64,000 bases of DNA from Massilia sp. HP4 (GCF_005222695.1 NZ_STGG01000048.1:1-64000); one strand, 5' to 3'; positions 48,232 through 57,907 are shown, numbered from the stretch's first letter. Numbers and translations are program-made. The notes: generated by a model from the letters alone, not told the origin.

Positions 48232-51200
48232 GCTGCGGATTGGCTGGAAGCGTCGTCAAGTGCCCCATCACCCAAGAGCTCCATGACGGTCTCCAGGTGC
48301 CCGAGGGCGAGGTCGAAGTCGAAGTCGGCGATCGCCGACTGGACCTGGGTCACGCGGGTGGCGGCCGGATGCGCCGCCAGCGCCGCGGCCAGGCTGGCCA
48401 TGGCGCCGTCGTTCAGGGCGCCGCGCCGCAGCGCCTCGAGCAGCACGCCGCCGGCGCGCTGCGCGCGCGCCAGGTCGACCCGGTTGCCCGGGGCCGCCGG
48501 CGCCGGCGTCGCGGCCACCGCGCGCAGCGCGGCGAGCGCCGCATCCAGCGCATTGTTGGCGACCACCAGCGTGTTGGCGACCTGGCGCGCGTCGGTCGGC
48601 ACCGTATTGGTGGCTTGCTCGAGCGCGGCCAGCGCGTCGGCCAGCAGCTCGAGGCCGATATTGGCGGCCGCGCCGCGCACCTTGTGCGCCAGCATGCGCA
48701 GCTTCAGGTGCTCGCCGCCGGCCGCGTGCAGGCGCAGCGCCTGGCCCAGGTCGGCGTACTGGCGGCCGAAGTGCTCGAGCGCCTCGGCATAGGCGTCTTC
48801 GCGGTTGCTCCAGCGGTGCAGGCCGGCGCGCCGGTTCAGCACCTCGCGCGGGGCAGTGCCGGCGCCGGAAGTGTCCGGCGCGCTGCCGGGCAGGCCGAGT
48901 ACGCGCGCGATCTCGTGCGACAGCGCGAACCAGTCGACCGGCTTGCTGGCGAAACCGTCCATGCCGGCGTCGACGCTGGCCTTGCGGTGTTCCTGCAGCA
49001 CGCTGGCGGTCATCGCGATCACCGGCAGGCGCTGGCGGCCGCTCGCCGCCTCTTGATCGCGAATGGCGCGGGTGGCGGCCAGGCCGTCCATGGTCGGCAT
49101 CTGGAAGTCCATCAGGGCCAGGTCGTATTCGCCGCTGGCGGCCAGTTCGACCACCGCCGCACCGTCGCGCACCGCGGTCATGGTGTGGCCGCGGCGGGTC
49201 ATCAACAGCTGCATCAGTTCCAGGTTCTGCGGCACGTCGTCGGCCACCAGCACCCGCAGCGGCGGCAGCACGGCGGCGCTGCGCACGCGCGGCGCCTGGC
49301 TCGCGAAGCGCGCCAGCACCAGCGGCGCCCGCACGTGGAAGGTGGTGCCGCGTCCGAGCTCACTCTCGGCCCAGATCCGCCCGCCCATCAGCTCGACCAG
49401 CTGCTTGCTGATCGTGGTGCCCAGGCCCGTGCCGCCGAAGCGGCGCGTCATCGAGGCGTCGGCCTGGGTGAAGGGATCGAAGATGGCGGCCAGGCGTTCG
49501 GGCGCGATGCCGATCCCGGTATCGACCACCGCGATGCACAGCTGGTCGCCCTCGGCGCCGACCTTGAGCGTCACGCTGCCGCTGGCGGTGAACTTGATCG
49601 CATTGTCGAGCAGGTTGGTCAGCACCTGGCGCATGCGCAACTCGTCGCCGCGCAGGCCCGTCGGCAGCGCCGGGTCGTACTGGATGTCCAGGTGAAGGCC
49701 CTTGGCGCGCGCGTTCGCGGCCAGGGTCGAGGACAGTTCGTCGATCAGCGACAGCAGGTTGTAGTCGTTCTGTTCCAGCTCGACCGCGCCTTTTTCGAGC
49801 TTGGCGGTGTCGAGGATCTCGTTGAGCAGGCGCAGCAGGGCGCGGCCGGCGCTGCGGATGGTGTCGAGGTGGCGCCGCTGTTCCACGTTCAGTTCGCCGT
49901 CCAGCAGCACGTCGGTGAAGCCGAGGATCGAATTCATCGGGGTGCGGATCTCGTGGCTCATATTGGCCACGAAGGTCGCGCGCGCCGCTGCCGCCTGCTC
50001 GGCGGCCTCCTTGGCGTCGCGCAGTGCCTGTTCCATCACGCGGCGTTCGGTGATGTCGAGGATGACCCCGTCGAGCCACTGGATGTCGCCCGCGTCGTTG
50101 CGCGCCGCCGTGCCGTTTTCCCACAGCCAGCGCACGCTGCCGTCGGCATGCAACAGGCGGTATTCGATCAGGAACGGCCGGTCTTCGCGCAAGGCGAGGC
50201 CGATCTCCTTGGCGACCCGGACCCGGTCCTCGGCGTGGATCAGGGCGCCGAATACGCGGCGCGGAGGCGCGCCCACGAAGTCGGTCGCCGGGTAGCCGGT
50301 CACGCGCTCGACGGCATCGCTGATGAAAATCATGGGCCAGTCATTGCCCAGCATGCTGCGATAGCCGATGCCGGGAATATTGCCGATCAGGGAACGGAAC
50401 TGCTGTTCGCTGGTCTGCAGTGCCTGCTCCATGGCGCGCCGCTCGCTGATGTCGGTCACGAAGCAGACGAACAGGTCTTGCTCGCCCATCTGGGCGTGGC
50501 CGAGGGCGCCGCGTACCGGCACCTGGCTGCCATCCTTGCGCACACCAAAGGTTTCCATGCTGGCGTTGACGCCTTCCAGGCTCCCCCTGGCCAGCACGTG
50601 CAGCAGGCCACGCTCGGCCTGGTGATCCTTTTCATTGAGCAGCAGGGAGATATTCCGGCCGACGATCTCGTCGCGGCGCCATCCGAAGATGCGTTCGGCC
50701 GAGGCATTGAATTCGGTGACGGTGCCGTCGCGTCCGACCGTGATGACGCCATCGACCGTCGTCGTGAGCAGGGCGCGCATCCAGGCTTCGCTGCGCGCCA
50801 GGTCGAGGTACATCGCGCGGTAGCGCAGCAGGCCGTTGGCGGCGACCACGCCCAGCGACAGCGCGACCGTGATAACCGTGATCGACAGCGCCAGGAAGTC
50901 GCTGTTCGATCCGGACAGGCCCATCGGATCGGCTTCGCCGGCGAAGCGCGCGGCCGCCATGCCGGTGTAGTGCATGCCGGCGATCGCGCAGCCCATCACC
51001 ACTGCCGCCACCAGCAGGCGGCGCGCATCGGTCATCGACTCGAAGCGCGACAGGCCGTGGCGCACGCCCAGCGCCAGTGTAGCGAGCACCACCGCGACCA
51101 CGATCGACAGCGCGAACATGGCCGGGTCGTAGTAGAGGTCGAGGCGCATGCGCATGCCGGCCATGCCGGCATAGTGCATGGCGCCGATCCCGGCGCCGAC

Positions 51201-51575
51201 CAGCACCCCGCCCACCAGCAGGTGGGGCAGGCGCAGCGCTGGGCGCGAGATCAGGTTCAGCGCGACCCACGACGCGCCGATGCTGGGCAGGGCCGACAGC
51301 AGCGTGGTCCAGTGGTCGTAGTGAACCGGCGTGCACAGGTTGAAGGCGAGCATGCCGATGAAGTGCATCGACCACACGCCGGCGCCCAGCGCCAGGCTGC
51401 CGGTGCCGAGCACGATGGCGCGGTGCGCTGCATTCGTGCTGGCGCGGCCCGTGATCTGCAAGCCCATCCAGGATGAAAAGATCGCCACCAGCACCGACAG
51501 CACGACCAGGCGTGGTTCGTACACGCCATAGGTCAGCATCGAAGGGTCGGTCGGGGCGCTAAAGAGCTGCAACAT
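48228..51575 (-). CDS. MHYT-PAS-PAS hybrid histidine kinase with receiver and Hpt
   Basis: About 1115 residues. The N-terminus is an MHYT sensor, with seven membrane helices and three motif repeats (SMHFIGM, AMHYAGM, GMHYTGM) that may bind copper and sense O2, CO or NO. Two PAS/PAC units, HisKA (NMSHEIRTPMNSILGF), HATPase (GTGLGTTISKQLVELMGG), a receiver (Asp in LMDFQMPTMDG) and a C-terminal Hpt domain (His in LAHKVRGAAANIG) follow, so a full phosphorelay is in one chain. I start at MLQLFSAP, which leaves a short lead before the first helix; an earlier ATG at 51713 would add 46 non-conserved-looking residues. It is translationally coupled to the HD-GYP regulator. Confidence 0.93.
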   Translation of the reverse strand: MLQLFSAPTDPSMLTYGVYEPRLVVLSVLVAIFSSWMGLQITGRASTNAAHRAIVLGTGSLALGAGVWSMHFIGMLAFNLCTPVHYDHWTTLLSALPSIGASWVALNLISRPALRLPHLLVGGVLVGAGIGAMHYAGMAGMRMRLDLYYDPAMFALSIVVAVVLATLALGVRHGLSRFESMTDARRLLVAAVVMGCAIAGMHYTGMAAARFAGEADPMGLSGSNSDFLALSITVITVALSLGVVAANGLLRYRAMYLDLARSEAWMRALLTTTVDGVITVGRDGTVTEFNASAERIFGWRRDEIVGRNISLLLNEKDHQAERGLLHVLARGSLEGVNASMETFGVRKDGSQVPVRGALGHAQMGEQDLFVCFVTDISERRAMEQALQTSEQQFRSLIGNIPGIGYRSMLGNDWPMIFISDAVERVTGYPATDFVGAPPRRVFGALIHAEDRVRVAKEIGLALREDRPFLIEYRLLHADGSVRWLWENGTAARNDAGDIQWLDGVILDITERRVMEQALRDAKEAAEQAAAARATFVANMSHEIRTPMNSILGFTDVLLDGELNVEQRRHLDTIRSAGRALLRLLNEILDTAKLEKGAVELEQNDYNLLSLIDELSSTLAANARAKGLHLDIQYDPALPTGLRGDELRMRQVLTNLLDNAIKFTASGSVTLKVGAEGDQLCIAVVDTGIGIAPERLAAIFDPFTQADASMTRRFGGTGLGTTISKQLVELMGGRIWAESELGRGTTFHVRAPLVLARFASQAPRVRSAAVLPPLRVLVADDVPQNLELMQLLMTRRGHTMTAVRDGAAVVELAASGEYDLALMDFQMPTMDGLAATRAIRDQEAASGRQRLPVIAMTASVLQEHRKASVDAGMDGFASKPVDWFALSHEIARVLGLPGSAPDTSGAGTAPREVLNRRAGLHRWSNREDAYAEALEHFGRQYADLGQALRLHAAGGEHLKLRMLAHKVRGAAANIGLELLADALAALEQATNTVPTDARQVANTLVVANNALDAALAALRAVAATPAPAAPGNRVDLARAQRAGGVLLEALRRGALNDGAMASLAAALAAHPAATRVTQVQSAIADFDFDLALGHLETVMELLGDGALDDASSQSAA

Positions 51576-51811
51576 GAGTTCGGGGGGCCAGTCAGACAGC
51601 GAAACAATTGGTGAGAAATGACTGCGAAGTATGGCATTTTCCCAGATGGAAATGTTGTTGGCGACCGGAATTGTCAGATGATTGGCGAGGTTTTGTAGCG
51701 CGGGAGCGACCATTTCAGTGCATTCGTTGTTCGGAAATCATGCCCGCTGGTATGCTGGACCCACTGGGGACGCCGCCAGCCGCGTCCGCCACGGCCACAA
51801 GAGGAGGTCGC

Positions 51812-52540
51812 ATGTCGATATGGCAAGCCTGCGTTGCCGCTGTCATCCTGGCCGCCTGTCCGGGCGCGGCGCGCAGTGCGCCACAGCCGCGCCTTTACCT
51901 CACTACTGAAACCTCGGCGCCGTCCAGCATGCTTGTAAATGGCCGCGTGGTCGGCATCGCCACGGACAAGCTCAGGAGTGCGCTGGCGCGTACCGGCGTG
52001 GCCTACGAGATCGCGTTGCTGCCCTGGAAGCGCGCCTATACGGCCGCCCTGCAGCGACCCGACACCTGCGTGTACTCCACCACCCGCACGCCAGAACGCG
52101 AAGCGTTGTTCAAGTGGATCGGGCCGCTCGATGCGGCGCAATGGGTGCTGATGGGGCGCGCCGACCGCAAGCTGGCGCTGACCAGCCTGGAACAGGCGCG
52201 CGGCCTGCGCATCGGCACCTATCACGGCGATGCGCGCGACGCCTACCTGCGCGGCCGCGGCTTCGTCACCGACGCCGCCCCGAACGACTTCCTGAATGCC
52301 CAGAAACTACTGCAGGGCCGGATCGACCTGTGGGCCGCCAGTTGGCGCCGGGGCAGCACCGTGCTGCAGCAGCATGGGTGGGACAAGCACATCGTGCCGG
52401 TGCTGGCCTTCCACCAGATCGAGGTCTACCTGGCCTGCAACCGGTCGGTGCCGGACACGCTGGTTGCACGCCTGAACGCCGAACTCGGCGCGATGGCGCG
52501 CGACGGCACGGCGCAGCGGATCGAACGTGCCTATGACTGA
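51812..52540 (+). CDS. Exported solute-binding protein (SBP_bac_3-like)
   Basis: A 242-residue periplasmic protein with signal peptide (MSIWQACVAAVILAACPGAARS) and a type-3 amino-acid-binding fold (ATDKLRSALARTGVAYEIALLPWKRAY, LKWIGPL-like LFKWIGPL, GRIDLWAAS). GAGGAGG precedes the ATG by four bases. No permease or ATPase is nearby, so it is probably a stand-alone sensor or ligand scavenger rather than an ABC component. The ligand is unknown. Its stop overlaps the opposing GT41 stop by 10 bases. Confidence 0.85.
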   Translation: MSIWQACVAAVILAACPGAARSAPQPRLYLTTETSAPSSMLVNGRVVGIATDKLRSALARTGVAYEIALLPWKRAYTAALQRPDTCVYSTTRTPEREALFKWIGPLDAAQWVLMGRADRKLALTSLEQARGLRIGTYHGDARDAYLRGRGFVTDAAPNDFLNAQKLLQGRIDLWAASWRRGSTVLQQHGWDKHIVPVLAFHQIEVYLACNRSVPDTLVARLNAELGAMARDGTAQRIERAYD

Positions 52541-54723
52541 GAAGGCGGGGCCGGCGGCAGCGGGGTCTCGAAGCTTTCCGGCGGCAGGCCCTGGCACCAG
52601 CGCCGCCACATCAGCCGCAGCGCATGCTCGACGCCATCGGCGACCCGGACCATGGTGTCCGACTGGGGCAGCATGAAGTATCCGCGCAGCCCGGCGCGGA
52701 TGGCGGCCAGCGCCTGCAGGTCGGCGCAGATGGCCGTGCCCCTGCCAACGAAATCCCCGGCATCGCTGGCGATGAAGTGCGCCAGCCCGCTGTGCTCGAG
52801 GAAGCTGGCGCTCTGCCGTCCCGGCACCGTGCCGCCGGCCAGGGTCAGGGTCGGCACGCCCATCCAGCCGGCGTGCATGGTCGTGGTGCCGCCCGAGTAG
52901 GGGAAGGTGTCGAGCGCCAGGTCGACCTGGTTGTGCAGCGTGAGGTACTCGACCATGCCGGCGCGGCCATGAAAGTCGAGGCGCTGCGGGGCAATGCCTT
53001 CTTCTTCCAGCCACGACAGCAACTGACCGCGGCCATCGCCCGCGGGCATCCCGGCCACCAGCAGTCGCGCATCGGGCACGGCGCGCAGCAGCGCCGCCCA
53101 GGCTCCGACGACCTGGCGATTGATCTTGCTGAGCCGGTTGAAGCTGCCGAAGGTGATGTGGCCGTTTTCCAGGGCCGGCAGCGGCACGACGTCGGGCGCG
53201 TGGGCATGGGGCACGAACGGTACCGACAACGGCAATTGCACCAGTTTTTCCGTGAACAGGTGGTCGAACCGCCCGTGCGGCAGGAACTTGCGGTCGGCCA
53301 GCACATAATCCATCGCCGACACGCCGGTCGTGCCGGGATAGCCCATCCACGACACCTGCAGCGGCGCCATCCTGCGCGCGAAGGCGGGCAGGCGGTTGAA
53401 GGAGGTATGGCCGGAAAGGTCGAACAGGATGTCGATGCCGTCGGCGCGCACCAGCTGTTCCAGCCCCGCATCGTCGAGCATGGACACGCCGCGCCAATGG
53501 TCGAGGTGGCCGCGCAGGCGCTCGCTGGTGGCGTCGTTCAGGGTATGGGTGTAGTAGGCGTACAGCTCCACGCCAGGACGCCCGGCGAAGTGCTCGAAGA
53601 CCGGCTCGATGAACGTCGCCACCGCATGGTTGCGCAGGTCGCCAGAGACGAAGCCGACGCGCAGGCGGCGCTCGGGATCGGGCGTGTTGTCAAAAGGGGC
53701 GGGCGGTGCGACGTTGCGCGCGACCTGCCGGCCGTAGTGCAGATGTTCGGCGAACAGTTCTTCTGGCGTGATCCCGCTCACCTCGCTCAGGCAGAACAGC
53801 AGGTTGCTGTGGGCGTCGGTATTGTCGGGACTACGTTCCAGCAAGGCGCGATAGGCGGCCACGGCCTCGGTGAGCCGGCTCTGGGTTTGCAGGACCAAGG
53901 CGTAGGTGATGCTGGACCGTTCATGGTGCGGCGCGATCGCCAGCGCCGCACAGACGCTGGCTTGCGCCTCAAGCAGCCGGCCCAGCTCCGCCAGGGTGAT
54001 GGCCAGGTGGTTATGGGCGTCCGCGTTGTCCGGCTGTTGGTCGATCGCCCGCCGCAGGGTGATTTCCGCTTCATCCAGCCGGTTGGCGCGCATCAGCAGC
54101 AGGCCCAGGTTGCTGAGCGCCTCGCCGTCGTCAGGGTCGAACCGGGCCGCCATCGCCATGCCGTGCAGGGCCTGTTCCGCCGCCCCACGCCGGTGCGCCA
54201 CGCCGCCCATCAGCTTCCAGCCGAACGGATGCTGGGGAAAGCGCTCGACGAGCGACCGCGCGGCCGCCTCCGCTTCATCGAGCCGGCCTTGCGCGAACAG
54301 CGTGGCGGCGGCGTCGATCTCGGCGGCATCGGGCGCGCTGGCGCCCGCGAGCAGTCGTTCGATGTCGTCGAGCGCCGGGTCTTGCAGGCCATTGGACCGG
54401 CCCAATGCGAGCAGTTCGGCTGCGGCGGAGAACTGGCGTGCCTCGACCAGCGCCGCAAGGTAGTCGAGCCAGTGGGCCGCGGTCGCCGGGTCGCCCTCGA
54501 GGGCGGCGGCGTAATGCGGGATCGCCGCGGCCAGGTCGCCGGTCTGGCGCGTCAGCGCCGCCAGCGCATGGTGGGCGCCGGCATGGCCAGGCTGGAGTTC
54601 GAATACCGCCCGGTAGAGGGCGAGCGCCTGGTCCAGGTTGCCGGCTGCGGTCTCGTGGCGGGCGGCTTGCATGGCCTGGTCGACGATCTGGCGGATTTCG
54701 TCGGTGGGGGGGGAGGTGGTCAT
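52531..54723 (-). CDS. TPR-containing GT41-type (O-GlcNAc-transferase-like) glycosyltransferase
   Basis: A 730-residue protein. Residues about 15-345 hold TPR-like repeats (HHALAALTRQTGDLAAAIPHYAAALEGDPA, SNLGLLLMRANRLDEAEITLRRAIDQQPDN, NHLAITLAELGRLLEAQ). The C-terminal part is the GT41 catalytic region: RLRVGFVSGDLRNHAVATFIEP, DLSGHTSFNRLPAFARRMAPLQVSWMGYPGTTG, TFGSFNRLSKINRQVV and ALDTFPYSGGTTTMHAGWMGVPTLTL. Bacterial members modify proteins such as flagellin or adhesins, or act in polysaccharide assembly; the acceptor is unknown here. No signal peptide is seen, so it is cytoplasmic. Its nearest candidates in the window are the D-rhamnose genes. Confidence 0.9.
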   Translation of the reverse strand: MTTSPPTDEIRQIVDQAMQAARHETAAGNLDQALALYRAVFELQPGHAGAHHALAALTRQTGDLAAAIPHYAAALEGDPATAAHWLDYLAALVEARQFSAAAELLALGRSNGLQDPALDDIERLLAGASAPDAAEIDAAATLFAQGRLDEAEAAARSLVERFPQHPFGWKLMGGVAHRRGAAEQALHGMAMAARFDPDDGEALSNLGLLLMRANRLDEAEITLRRAIDQQPDNADAHNHLAITLAELGRLLEAQASVCAALAIAPHHERSSITYALVLQTQSRLTEAVAAYRALLERSPDNTDAHSNLLFCLSEVSGITPEELFAEHLHYGRQVARNVAPPAPFDNTPDPERRLRVGFVSGDLRNHAVATFIEPVFEHFAGRPGVELYAYYTHTLNDATSERLRGHLDHWRGVSMLDDAGLEQLVRADGIDILFDLSGHTSFNRLPAFARRMAPLQVSWMGYPGTTGVSAMDYVLADRKFLPHGRFDHLFTEKLVQLPLSVPFVPHAHAPDVVPLPALENGHITFGSFNRLSKINRQVVGAWAALLRAVPDARLLVAGMPAGDGRGQLLSWLEEEGIAPQRLDFHGRAGMVEYLTLHNQVDLALDTFPYSGGTTTMHAGWMGVPTLTLAGGTVPGRQSASFLEHSGLAHFIASDAGDFVGRGTAICADLQALAAIRAGLRGYFMLPQSDTMVRVADGVEHALRLMWRRWCQGLPPESFETPLPPAPPSQS

Positions 54724-54801
54724 GGCGCTACATTAGGGCATGGCGCCGGGGAGGGTCAAGGATGTTGCAAGCAGGGGGAAAGAAGCGGAAGCGCGGAAAG
54801 C

Positions 54802-54835
54802 AAAAAGCCCGCGGTTCCTGTAAGGATGCGGGCTT
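54802..54835 (-). terminator. Terminator of tRNA-Leu
   Basis: AAGCCCGC and GCGGGCTT form an 8-bp stem with an inner TCC/GGA pair in the loop; on the minus strand TTTTTG follows. It lies 28 bases past the tRNA end. Confidence 0.8.
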
Positions 54836-54863
54836 CGCGCTGGGTACGACAATTTGATGCGGG

Positions 54864-54948
54864 TGGTGCCTCCGGCCGGAATCGAACCGGCACGCCTTAC
54901 GGCGCTTGATTTTGAGTCAAGTGCGTCTACCAATTCCGCCACAGAGGC
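54864..54948 (-). tRNA. tRNA-Leu, anticodon CAA
   Basis: 85 bases including an encoded CCA. Acceptor arm GCCTCTG pairs with CGGAGGC (one G-T wobble); discriminator A. The anticodon arm is CTTGA-CTCAAAA-TCAAG, giving anticodon CAA (reads UUG). T-arm GCCGG-TTCGATT-CCGGC and the long variable arm CGCCGTAAGGCG are typical of class II tRNA-Leu. The D-loop contains TTGGTAGACGCA. Confidence 0.95.
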
Positions 54949-55066
54949 CCAATAGCAGGCGCGCATCTTAGCACATGGTGCATACAACTGACCAGTGCGA
55001 ACAAGAAATTGACATCGCCGGGGGGGAATGGGCCAGTATGGCCGTCCGCCAGCCCTGCCTGTCCGC

Positions 55067-55534
55067 TCAGCGCGCAATCCGATGCTGCAACAGCCTTAAG
55101 CTCCCCACCGGCCCGACAATCTCCAGCACATGCTCACGCACCGCGACATTGATCGCGCCCTCTTGCCGCCTTAACCACGGCCGTGGGCGGAAGTAGCGGA
55201 TGCTGGTGCTGTCGACAGCAAGGCGCCGGTAGCCCAGCGTGCCGAGCGTTTCGTCGAGCGTGCTGATCATGTAGTGGGCGTCGAAGCGGGTGCGCATCTC
55301 GAAGCGGCCCGGGCCGAGCATGAAGACCGGCAGCAGGCCGCCCACGATGGCCGGCAGCACCACATAGGGCAGCGGCGCGTCGGGGTCGATCAGGTGCAGC
55401 ACCAGCACCAGCAGCGGCAGGCCGCCCAGCAAGGTCAGCGCCCAGGGCAGCGACTGGCGCCAGGTATCGGTGCGGCGCAGGAAGCCGGGGCGCTCCCGGA
55501 TGCGCACGATCTCTGAAAACGTCACACTCTTCAT
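55067..55534 (-). CDS. Small membrane protein of unknown function
   Basis: About 155 residues starting MKSVTFSEIVRIRERP; GGGAGAG precedes the ATG by about seven bases. Two adjacent hydrophobic helices (LPWALTLLGGLPLLVLVLHL and LPYVVLPAIVGGLLPVFML) lie at about 29-80, with a cytoplasmic-looking C-terminal domain rich in Arg (RPRPWLRRQEGAINVAVREHVLEIVGP). It resembles generic DUF membrane proteins in this family of bacteria, but I do not recognise it. Neighbours suggest no pathway. Confidence 0.72.
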   Translation of the reverse strand: MKSVTFSEIVRIRERPGFLRRTDTWRQSLPWALTLLGGLPLLVLVLHLIDPDAPLPYVVLPAIVGGLLPVFMLGPGRFEMRTRFDAHYMISTLDETLGTLGYRRLAVDSTSIRYFRPRPWLRRQEGAINVAVREHVLEIVGPVGSLRLLQHRIAR

Positions 55535-55759
55535 GGTGATCTCTCCCTCACAGCATCTTGTGCAACGGTCGGGCACCAATAAATTGAACTGGCGCAACAT
55601 CCATTCAACCCGGGTTTTGATCCTCATCGACTAAATCATTGTGACGAGCGGCTCCGGGCTGGTGCTTGACTCTACGCAAACACGCATCCTTTACGAACAG
55701 GTTCTCATATTGGCAACACTTGCCGCGCACAGGTGAATATCGTTGCTCGCGAAACGCAT

Positions 55760-55789
55760 AAAAAACAAGCCGCACGAGCGTGCGGCTTG
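55760..55789 (-). terminator. Rho-independent terminator of the GT39-like gene
   Basis: CAAGCCGCACG-AG-CGTGCGGCTTG is a perfect 11-bp stem; on the minus strand it is followed by TTTTTT. It lies 14 bases past the stop. Confidence 0.88.
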
Positions 55790-55803
55790 CCGGAAGTGGA
55801 TGC

Positions 55804-57531
55804 TCACTTGTTCCTGCGGAACAGCCTGAAGCGCTCGTCGCGGTCCGAGGCGCGCCGGCCTTCCCACAGCGGGACCGTGTTGCGCACGCCCCATTTGCGC
55901 AGCAGCGCGCGGTCGTTGCGGTTGCGCAGGCTGTCCTGCAGCAGCACATACTCGCACTTGCCGCCGGCCAGGCTGACGAAGGGCAGGCGGCCATAGAAGG
56001 CCAGCGAAGCGCGCTGGGCCGGGCCGACATTGGTGTCGATGCAGTCGATGTCGGCCGGCAGGCGCGCCGCGATCTGCTGGGCCACGCCGGCGTAGCTCTT
56101 GCCGTAGTTCAGGTCGGGCAGGAACAGCGTCATCAACAGCACCCACAGCAGGATCAGGCCGCCGGACGACAGCACCACGGCGCGCCACAGCACCGATGGC
56201 TGGCGCGACAGGCGCCAGTGCACCAGCATCACCCAGCCGACGCTGGCGGCGGCGGCTACGGTGAAGGTGACGATGCCGATCTCGGGCGTGAAGCCGGGCA
56301 CCAGCTTGAGCGCGTTCTTGGCCAGCTGGGCCGGCCAGCCGGTCAGCTTGGCGATCCAGAACAACCAGATGGTGGCGCCCAGCATGGTCAGCACCATCAC
56401 CGAGAACCAGTCGATGGCGTTGATCGCGCCGCGCTTCATGGTCGGCAGGCCGAAGGCGGCCATCAGGGCCAGCGGCGGCAGCATCTTGAGGAAGTCGCTG
56501 TTCTCGGGCACCGGGTCGCACAGCAGTTGCAGCACCAGGGCCAGGAAGAAGAACACCGGCAGCACGATGTGCAGCATCTGCTGCTGGCGGCGCCAGGCCC
56601 AGATCGCCCACAGGGCGAACGGCCAGGCCGGCCAGAAGAACCAGATGCCGATCCGGAAGAAGGTCTTGACCGCGATCCAGCCCGGCAGGCCGAACTGCTC
56701 GCCGTTCCAGGCCAGCCAGTCGGCAACCGGCGACAGGCCATAGGGTTGCACGGCGATGGCGGGCAGGATCCACACCAGGGTCAGCCCGAAGCCGACGCCG
56801 GCCGCAACCGCCAGGTCGCGCAGCGCCTGGCCTGCCGGCATGTCCAGGTAGCGGGTGCAGGCGAACAGGGCCAGGATCAGCACCAGCGGCGGCAAGAAGC
56901 CTTGCGTCAGCGTCAGGGCGCCCAGGGCCAGGCCGACCAGCACCGCGTTGCGGATGCTGGTGTGCTCCACGTAGCGCACGGCGCGGTACAGGAAGTAGGC
57001 GAGCAGCGCGCCCTGCAGGGTCGCGGCCAGGGTCAGGTGGCTTTGCAGCAGCAGGCCCAGGCTGCCGAGGTAGATCAGGACGGCGGTGTCGCCCAGCGTG
57101 CGGCCGTAGTCGTTGGGCTCGGGCTGGCCGCCGAAGGCCAGGCGCAGCGGCTGCGCCTCGGCCCGTCGGCCGAGGTGGAAGGCGGTGTACCACAGCGACA
57201 TCGTGCCCAGCACGAAGATGGCGATGGTCGAGACGCGCGCGGCCAGCACGTCGCCCAGGATCCAGCCGAACAGCTTGATGCAGATGGCGCCCAGCCAGAA
57301 GGCCAGGGGGCCTTCGTCGACGCTGGCCAGGCCGGCGATGTTCGGGTACAGCCAGTCATCCAGGCCGCCGTGCGCCATGGTCCACATGATGCCGAAGCTG
57401 CCGGCGTCTTCCTTCCACAGGTCGCGGCCGATGATGCCCGGCAGGATGTACAGCATGCCCAGCGCGAGCAGGGCCCAGCGGGGCAGCGCCAGGGTGGCGG
57501 CGGCGGGAAGACGGACTGGTTTCATCGGCAA
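55804..57531 (-). CDS. GT39-like polytopic membrane glycosyltransferase
   Basis: A 575-residue integral membrane protein with about 11-12 helices. The N-terminal loop GRDLWKEDAGSFGIMW with acidic residues, and later VDEGPLAFWLGAI, resemble the PMT/ArnT (GT39/GT83) type that transfers sugars from polyprenyl phosphate in the periplasm. The long C-terminal periplasmic part includes DIDCIDTNVGPAQRASLAFYGRLPF. The acceptor (lipid A, protein or glycan) cannot be told. It is probably monocistronic, downstream of the rpmE2 terminator. Alternative start: second ATG at residue 3. Confidence 0.82.
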   Translation of the reverse strand: MPMKPVRLPAAATLALPRWALLALGMLYILPGIIGRDLWKEDAGSFGIMWTMAHGGLDDWLYPNIAGLASVDEGPLAFWLGAICIKLFGWILGDVLAARVSTIAIFVLGTMSLWYTAFHLGRRAEAQPLRLAFGGQPEPNDYGRTLGDTAVLIYLGSLGLLLQSHLTLAATLQGALLAYFLYRAVRYVEHTSIRNAVLVGLALGALTLTQGFLPPLVLILALFACTRYLDMPAGQALRDLAVAAGVGFGLTLVWILPAIAVQPYGLSPVADWLAWNGEQFGLPGWIAVKTFFRIGIWFFWPAWPFALWAIWAWRRQQQMLHIVLPVFFFLALVLQLLCDPVPENSDFLKMLPPLALMAAFGLPTMKRGAINAIDWFSVMVLTMLGATIWLFWIAKLTGWPAQLAKNALKLVPGFTPEIGIVTFTVAAAASVGWVMLVHWRLSRQPSVLWRAVVLSSGGLILLWVLLMTLFLPDLNYGKSYAGVAQQIAARLPADIDCIDTNVGPAQRASLAFYGRLPFVSLAGGKCEYVLLQDSLRNRNDRALLRKWGVRNTVPLWEGRRASDRDERFRLFRRNK

Positions 57532-57567
57532 ATCTGATGGATAAAATAACTGCGTAGTATAGCTGCG

Positions 57568-57599
57568 AAAAAAAAAGAAGCCGCGGAGGCGGCTTCTTT
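57568..57599 (-). terminator. Rho-independent terminator of rpmE2
   Basis: AAAGAAGCCGC-GGAG-GCGGCTTCTTT, an 11-bp stem, with TTTTTT after it on the minus strand. A second hairpin CGAAGCCC-GT-GGGCTTCG at 57602-57619 lies between it and the gene. Confidence 0.9.
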
Positions 57600-57637
57600 C
57601 GCGAAGCCCGTGGGCTTCGAAGATTCTACTGCGGCAA

Positions 57638-57907
57638 TTAGCCGTTGGCGACCGAGGTCTTCGAGCCGACTGCGCCGAACTTTTGGCGGAACTTCTCGAC
57701 GCGACCGGCGGTGTCGACGATCTTGTGCTTGCCGGTGAAGAACGGGTGCGACTCAGCCGACACCTCGATCTTGACCAGTGGGTAATCTTTACCTTCGTGG
57801 TTGATCGTTTCGCGGGTGTTGATGGTCGAACGGGTGATGAATTTGAAGTCGCACGACAGGTCGTGGAAGACGACTTCGCGGTAATCTGGATGGGTATCGG
57901 TCTTCAT
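57638..57907 (-). CDS. rpmE2: 50S ribosomal protein L31 type B
   Basis: An 89-residue L31 of the zinc-free type: [16 protein letters not shown], then [43 protein letters not shown] and RQKFG, with no CxxC pair (only one Cys, in LSCDF). Type B L31 is normally used when zinc is scarce. It is the last gene of the trxA-rho-rpmE2 block. Start: second Met of the frame; the upstream extension has no similarity. Confidence 0.94.
   Translation of the reverse strand: MKTDTHPDYREVVFHDLSCDFKFITRSTINTRETINHEGKDYPLVKIEVSAESHPFFTGKHKIVDTAGRVEKFRQKFGAVGSKTSVANG

Noticed and set aside
48240..51476. Plus-strand frame of 1078 codons opposite the MHYT kinase
   Set aside because: Antisense shadow; no domain or start context.
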